Assembly (NCBI GenBank): GCA_958439725.1
Contig: CAUBWJ010000058.1
Location: 1-9,192, forward strand
Source of the DNA: an uncultured Muribaculaceae bacterium
GTDB taxonomy: Bacteria > Bacteroidota > Bacteroidia > Bacteroidales > Muribaculaceae
Length of the DNA stretch: 9,192 bases
Direction: 5' to 3'
The position numbers and the translations under genes are program-made. Positions 6,701-9,192 of this stretch are shown here, in pieces (the stretch's first letter is position 1; each line of letters opens with the position of its first letter). Below the pieces are notes generated by a model. That model worked only from the letters and a program-made list of their open reading frames with translations, searched no databases and was not told the DNA's origin.

Positions 6701-7174
6701 ATGTACCAGCGTCAAGTTTCATTCGGAGAAGCCATAAGCAGGGCTATGAAAAAATACTGCTGTTTTAAGGGGCGTGCGTCCAGATCGGAATTCTGGTGGT
6801 TCATCCTGTTTCTTTACATCGTACAATTTGCAGCTTCACTGCTTTCATGCGGAATCTATGGCTCGAGCATCTCGGCTCTCGCCGTCGACCCCATGGCTCT
6901 GAATGATCCTGATGTCATGAGCAATCTCATATCGCTCTACGTTCTTCCCTCGGTTATAAGCCTCGTGTTCTTTCTTCCTGCATTCGGCCTCCTGTTCCGC
7001 CGCCTTCACGATGCAGGGCATTCGGGCTTCTGCTGGCTTCTGGGCCTCATACCGGTGATAGGAGGAATCATATTGCTGGTCTTCACCCTGCAGGAAAGCC
7101 AGATGTTCACCAACAAGTATGGCGCCGTGCCCAATGGTGTAGAGGACAATTACCCTCCTGAATATCAGGGATAA
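6701..7174 (+). CDS. DUF805 family inner-membrane protein
   Basis: This 157-residue small membrane protein belongs to the DUF805 family, whose biochemical role is not established. It begins with the family-typical amphipathic stretch FGEAISRAMKKYCCFKGRASRSEFW (only the core GRASRSEFW at 24-32 is diagnostic). Three hydrophobic segments follow, at about 33-50, 80-97 and 111-130. The second family hallmark RRLHDAGHSGFCWL sits at 100-113, just before the last membrane segment. The short polar C-terminus (NKYGAVPN) is also usual. The frame is open from an ATG at 6611, but the promoter near 6650 and the family N-terminus support 6701. It is separated by 158 bp from the next gene, which has its own promoter, so it is probably monocistronic. 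Confidence 0.88.
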   Translation: MYQRQVSFGEAISRAMKKYCCFKGRASRSEFWWFILFLYIVQFAASLLSCGIYGSSISALAVDPMALNDPDVMSNLISLYVLPSVISLVFFLPAFGLLFRRLHDAGHSGFCWLLGLIPVIGGIILLVFTLQESQMFTNKYGAVPNGVEDNYPPEYQG

Positions 7175-7238
7175 GCGTCTATTCAGGCATATTAATTCGG
7201 GCATTCGCTGCAAAATGGCTTGAAACGTTGAAAAAATG

Positions 7239-7262
7239 CTTGCGGAATTTGCAAGATATTCC
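7239..7262. repeat. Two mutually exclusive small hairpins upstream of the lipoprotein promoter
   Basis: CTTGC (7239-7243) pairs with GCAAG (7251-7255), and GGAAT (7244-7248) pairs with ATTCC (7258-7262). The two overlap and lie roughly 15-35 bp upstream of the -7 element, over the expected -33 position. They may be operator half-sites or coincidence. Confidence 0.3.
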
Positions 7263-7282
7263 ACATTAAAAAGCTACTTTTG
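7248..7282 (+). promoter_or_regulatory. Promoter of the OmpA-like/TPR lipoprotein gene
   Basis: TACTTTTG at 7275-7282 matches the -7 consensus, and TTTG at 7248-7251 is a plausible -33 element with 23-bp spacing, slightly long. The predicted transcript starts near 7289 and has a leader of about 43 nt. No Shine-Dalgarno is seen, as is usual in Bacteroidota; the bases before the ATG are T-rich. Confidence 0.6.
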
Positions 7283-7332
7283 CACTAAATATTTCAGGCA
7301 TTATTTATACCAACCATTACTCATATTTTTTC

Positions 7333-9021
7333 ATGAAAAAAGTTATTACCTATTCACTGGCTATTGCAGCTGTGGCCGGCCTTACCGGCTGTAACGGCAA
7401 AATGAACCAGTTCCAGGCCGACTATTTCACCACCAACCCCAATCCGCTGGAGGTTGTCGGCACCCAGGTTCCTGCCACAGTCAATGGCAACATTCCTGCA
7501 AAATTCTTCAAGAAGAACGCTGTGGTGACCGTCACCCCCGTTCTCGTCTACGCCTCCGGCGAGACCGCATCGGCTCCCGTCACCTTCCAGGGTGAGAAAG
7601 TTCGCGGCAACAATCCCGTGATCAACTACGGATTCGGCAACAGCATCTCAATCCCCGTGAACTACACCTACACTCCTGCCATGCAGAAGAGCGAACTCTA
7701 CCTGACCTTCAACGTTCAGCAGGGTAACAAGACTTACGCCCTTCCCCGCGTGAAAGTGGCCGACGGCGTTGTAGCCACCGCAGCCCTTGCCGATGCCGGC
7801 ACAGTGAATCCCGCTCTCGCTCCCGATGCCTTCCAGCGCATCATCAACGAGAAATACAGCGCTCAGATCCGCTTCATCATCAATCAGGCCAACATCCGTA
7901 AGAACCAGATTGATTCGCCCGAGATGCTCAGCCTGAACGAGCAGCTGCGTAACGCCGCCGCCGCCAAGAACCGCGAGATCCAGGAAATCAACATCGAATC
8001 GTATGCATCGCCCGACGGTCCCCTCTCGTTCAACACCAAACTGGCCGAGAAACGTGAGACAAACACCAAAGGCTTTGTAAACGACCGCCTCAAGAAAGAC
8101 AAAATCACCGAATTCGGTGAACTCACCGCTCAGTTTACTCCCGAAGACTGGGAAGGCTTCCAGAAACTCGTTGCCGCTTCCAACATTCAGGACAAAGAGC
8201 TTATCCTCAGCATTCTTCAGCAGACCAAAGATCCCGAAATCCGCGACCAGCGCATCCGCGACCTCTCCAACGTGTTCGAGACCCTCGCAGAGGAAATCCT
8301 TCCCCAGCTCCGCTACTCGAAGATTACCGCCAGCATCGACGTAATCGGCAAGAGCGATGCTGAAATCAACGCTGCTTTCGACACCAACCCCGCTTCTCTT
8401 TCTGTTGAAGAGCTTCTCTACGCCGCTACCCTCACCGACAACAACAACCGCAAGCAGGCCATCTACGAGGCTGTTACCAAATACTATCCCAACGACTACC
8501 GCGGCTACAACGACCTCGGTCTGGCCCAGTACGTAAACAAGGATTACAAGTCAGCCCTCAAGAACTTCAACAAGGCCGCCCAGCTCGCTCCCAACGCCAC
8601 CGAACCCAAGATGAACCAGGGCCTCGTTTCCCTGCTCAACAAGGATTACAACGCAGCTAACCGCAGCTTCGGTTCAGCAGCCGGCCAGCAGGGCCTCGGC
8701 GACGCTCTCGGTGTCTACTATCTCACCCAGGGTGACAACGCCGCCGCTGTTAAGGCATTCGGCAACAGCAAGAGCAACAACGCCGCTCTCGCCCAGATTC
8801 TTACCAAGGACTACAGCGCAGCCAAGAACACCCTTGCAGCCGTAGCCAACCCCAATGCCACAACCTACTATCTGACCGCAGTGCTTGGCGCCCGCACCAA
8901 CAACACAGCAATGGCAGCTTCCAACCTCAAGAAAGCCATCGCTCTTGATCCGAGCCTCGCAACCAACGCACTCAACGACCTCGAGTTCTCGAAAATCGAC
9001 GTTAAAAGCCTTGTAAAATAA
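7333..9021 (+). CDS. Lipoprotein with OmpA-like segment and TPR repeats
   Basis: This 562-residue envelope lipoprotein is of unknown exact role. The signal peptide ends in LTGC (Cys20), followed by NGKMN. There is no acidic export signal, so a periplasm-facing anchor is more likely than surface display. Residues ~35-160 are beta-rich (PAKFFKKNAVVTVTPVLVY, FQGEKV). A central region around 219-250, IESYASPDGPLSFNTKLAEK, resembles the peptidoglycan-binding OmpA C-terminal motif. From ~385 on come TPR-like helical pairs. Two are clear, with NKDY at 402 and 436 (34-residue period); three shorter, degenerate ones follow near 466, 491 and 522. The DNA repeats too: AACAAGGATTACAA at 8536-8549 recurs at 8638-8651. 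Codons are strongly biased to AAC, AAG, CTC and CGC, suggesting high expression. The layout fits a Bacteroidales lineage-typical cell-envelope scaffold. It has its own promoter and a strong terminator, so it forms a single-gene unit. Confidence 0.85.
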   Translation: MKKVITYSLAIAAVAGLTGCNGKMNQFQADYFTTNPNPLEVVGTQVPATVNGNIPAKFFKKNAVVTVTPVLVYASGETASAPVTFQGEKVRGNNPVINYGFGNSISIPVNYTYTPAMQKSELYLTFNVQQGNKTYALPRVKVADGVVATAALADAGTVNPALAPDAFQRIINEKYSAQIRFIINQANIRKNQIDSPEMLSLNEQLRNAAAAKNREIQEINIESYASPDGPLSFNTKLAEKRETNTKGFVNDRLKKDKITEFGELTAQFTPEDWEGFQKLVAASNIQDKELILSILQQTKDPEIRDQRIRDLSNVFETLAEEILPQLRYSKITASIDVIGKSDAEINAAFDTNPASLSVEELLYAATLTDNNNRKQAIYEAVTKYYPNDYRGYNDLGLAQYVNKDYKSALKNFNKAAQLAPNATEPKMNQGLVSLLNKDYNAANRSFGSAAGQQGLGDALGVYYLTQGDNAAAVKAFGNSKSNNAALAQILTKDYSAAKNTLAAVANPNATTYYLTAVLGARTNNTAMAASNLKKAIALDPSLATNALNDLEFSKIDVKSLVK

Positions 9022-9065
9022 ATCTACCGGCCTTAACGGCTGAATTACAAGACAACCATTAATAG

Positions 9066-9103
9066 AGCGCCTGTGACCACAACGGTCACAGGCGCTTTCT
9101 TTT
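9066..9103 (+). terminator. Strong intrinsic terminator
   Basis: AGCGCCTGTGACC (9066-9078) pairs perfectly with GGTCACAGGCGCT (9084-9096), a 13-bp GC-rich stem with a 5-nt loop, followed by TTCTTTT. It lies 45 bp after the stop codon of the lipoprotein gene. The stem is symmetrical but there is no matching T-tract on the other strand, so it acts on plus-strand transcripts. Confidence 0.93.
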
Positions 9104-9192
9104 CAGAGAGAAATTAAAAGCTTGTTTCATATTTTATGTAACTTTCCTCTAAAACGTATTTACCTTATAAGAATGTGATATCCCCATAAACG

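Noticed and set aside
9104..9192. TAACTTTC at 9139-9146 as a promoter for a gene to the right
   Set aside because: The final G of the -7 consensus is missing and no -33 partner sits at a suitable distance. Nothing else is recognised in this end piece.

Overview
The window looks like chromosomal DNA from a member of the Bacteroidota, order Bacteroidales; a Muribaculaceae-like gut commensal is my best guess, but the family is inference. Three things point there. Promoters fit the Bacteroidales -7 pattern TAnnTTTG. One lipoprotein carries the acidic +2 to +5 export signal typical of Bacteroidota surface lipoproteins. The SpeA, DUF805 and OmpA-like/TPR proteins read like Bacteroidales family members. 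I see no rRNA, tRNA or CRISPR array.

Left part (1-2084) is accessory-looking. It opens with a period-8 tandem repeat running off the window edge, followed by about 500 bp without a convincing gene. That stretch ends in a cluster of inverted repeats, one with a perfect 13-bp stem, and a terminator-like hairpin. Next comes a complete tyrosine recombinase on the minus strand. Its start is best placed at 1844, because a promoter sits just upstream of that ATG. Three copies of GAAAATCG(C/G)(C/G)G lie upstream of the gene; they are candidate recombinase or regulator sites, and one overlaps the promoter.

Middle part (2085-6468) is all minus strand. A predicted surface-exposed lipoprotein esterase of the alpha/beta-hydrolase fold stands alone with its own promoter. 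Upstream of it is a two-gene unit, speA (biosynthetic arginine decarboxylase, PLP enzyme) followed by truA (tRNA pseudouridine synthase). The truA start is non-ATG and lies at or inside the speA stop, which suggests translational coupling.

Right part (6469-9192) is plus strand, divergent from speA. A small DUF805 membrane protein is followed by a lipoprotein that joins an OmpA-like segment to degenerate TPR repeats. The latter has strongly biased codons and its own promoter, and it ends in a textbook intrinsic terminator (13-bp stem). The right side is ordinary core genome. The least explained signals are the repeat and hairpin region downstream of the recombinase and the repeated motif upstream of it.
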